A stretch of 5,539 nt of DNA from Caryophanales bacterium (GTDB lineage Bacteria; Bacillota_I; Bacilli_A; RFN20; CAG-288), in contig JAJVUU010000089.1 of NCBI GenBank assembly GCA_021621525.1, positions 1-5,539 on the forward strand, written 5' to 3'. The position numbers and the translations under genes are program-made. Each line of letters begins with the position of its first letter. Positions within the stretch are counted from its first letter, which is position 1. Below the pieces are notes generated by a model that was given only the letters and a program-made list of their open reading frames with translations, did no database searches and had not been told where the DNA came from. Positions 5,507-5,539 of the stretch are shown piece after piece.

Positions 5507-5539
5507 GGAAATGTTGTTGATTAAGGCATTTCCTTTTTT
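5507..5539 (+). terminator. Terminator-like hairpin with T-run at the right edge
   Basis: GGAAATG (5507-5513) pairs with CATTTCC (5527-5533) around a 13-nt loop, followed by six T (5534-5539) up to the window end. It points rightward on the plus strand, but no plus-strand gene lies between uppP and this site. It may end a small RNA or be a chance structure. Confidence 0.4.

Noticed and set aside
5450..5524. A 24-codon plus-strand frame before the edge hairpin, containing FVTDSS
   Set aside because: It lacks a ribosome site. The resemblance to a DegV N-terminus is only a few residues and it stops soon after, so I treat it as chance.
5364..5539. A minus-strand frame open from the right edge for about 57 codons
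   Set aside because: It could be the end of an upstream gene, but the composition is unlike a conserved protein, and it would run through both candidate uppP promoter boxes. A chance open frame of this length is plausible.

Overview
The window looks like chromosomal DNA from a low-to-moderate GC Gram-positive bacterium (Bacillota). The evidence is AGGAG-type ribosome binding sites, sigma-A-type promoters such as TTGCAA-N17-TATAAT, short intergenic gaps, a DegV-family protein, and a split (CpsC + CpsD) tyrosine-kinase pair in place of one Wzc-like protein. An Erysipelotrichia or Clostridia relative is plausible, but family-level placement is a guess. Five genes are intact and none runs off the window. 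I see no mobile element, CRISPR array, tRNA or rRNA.

Left part (1-1910): tcdA, a tRNA-modifying E1-like enzyme on the minus strand, ends at a long hairpin terminator at the window edge. It is divergent from a DegV/FakB-type fatty-acid-binding protein on the plus strand. The 143-bp gap between them holds both promoters. The tcdA promoter sits so close to its ATG that the mRNA may be leaderless.

Middle and right (1940-5321): a low-molecular-weight protein tyrosine phosphatase on the plus strand converges, across a shared bidirectional terminator, on a minus-strand group. In transcription order that group is uppP (undecaprenyl-diphosphatase), cpsC (membrane adaptor/chain-length protein) and cpsD (BY-kinase with a seven-tyrosine tail). 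cpsC has its own near-consensus promoter in the uppP-cpsC gap, and cpsC and cpsD overlap by 8 bp.

Together these genes read as a regulatory module for surface polysaccharide export. CpsC activates CpsD, CpsD autophosphorylates its tyrosine tail, the neighbouring phosphatase could remove those phosphates, and UppP recycles the undecaprenyl carrier used by polysaccharide and peptidoglycan synthesis. No glycosyltransferase, flippase or polymerase is in the window, so the module is either separated from its biosynthetic cluster or acts on another envelope polymer. The families are known. The unusual points are the arrangement, variant motifs in CpsC and CpsD, an enlarged UppP, and a possible small plus-strand transcript at the right edge. 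I did not find a convincing wholly new system.
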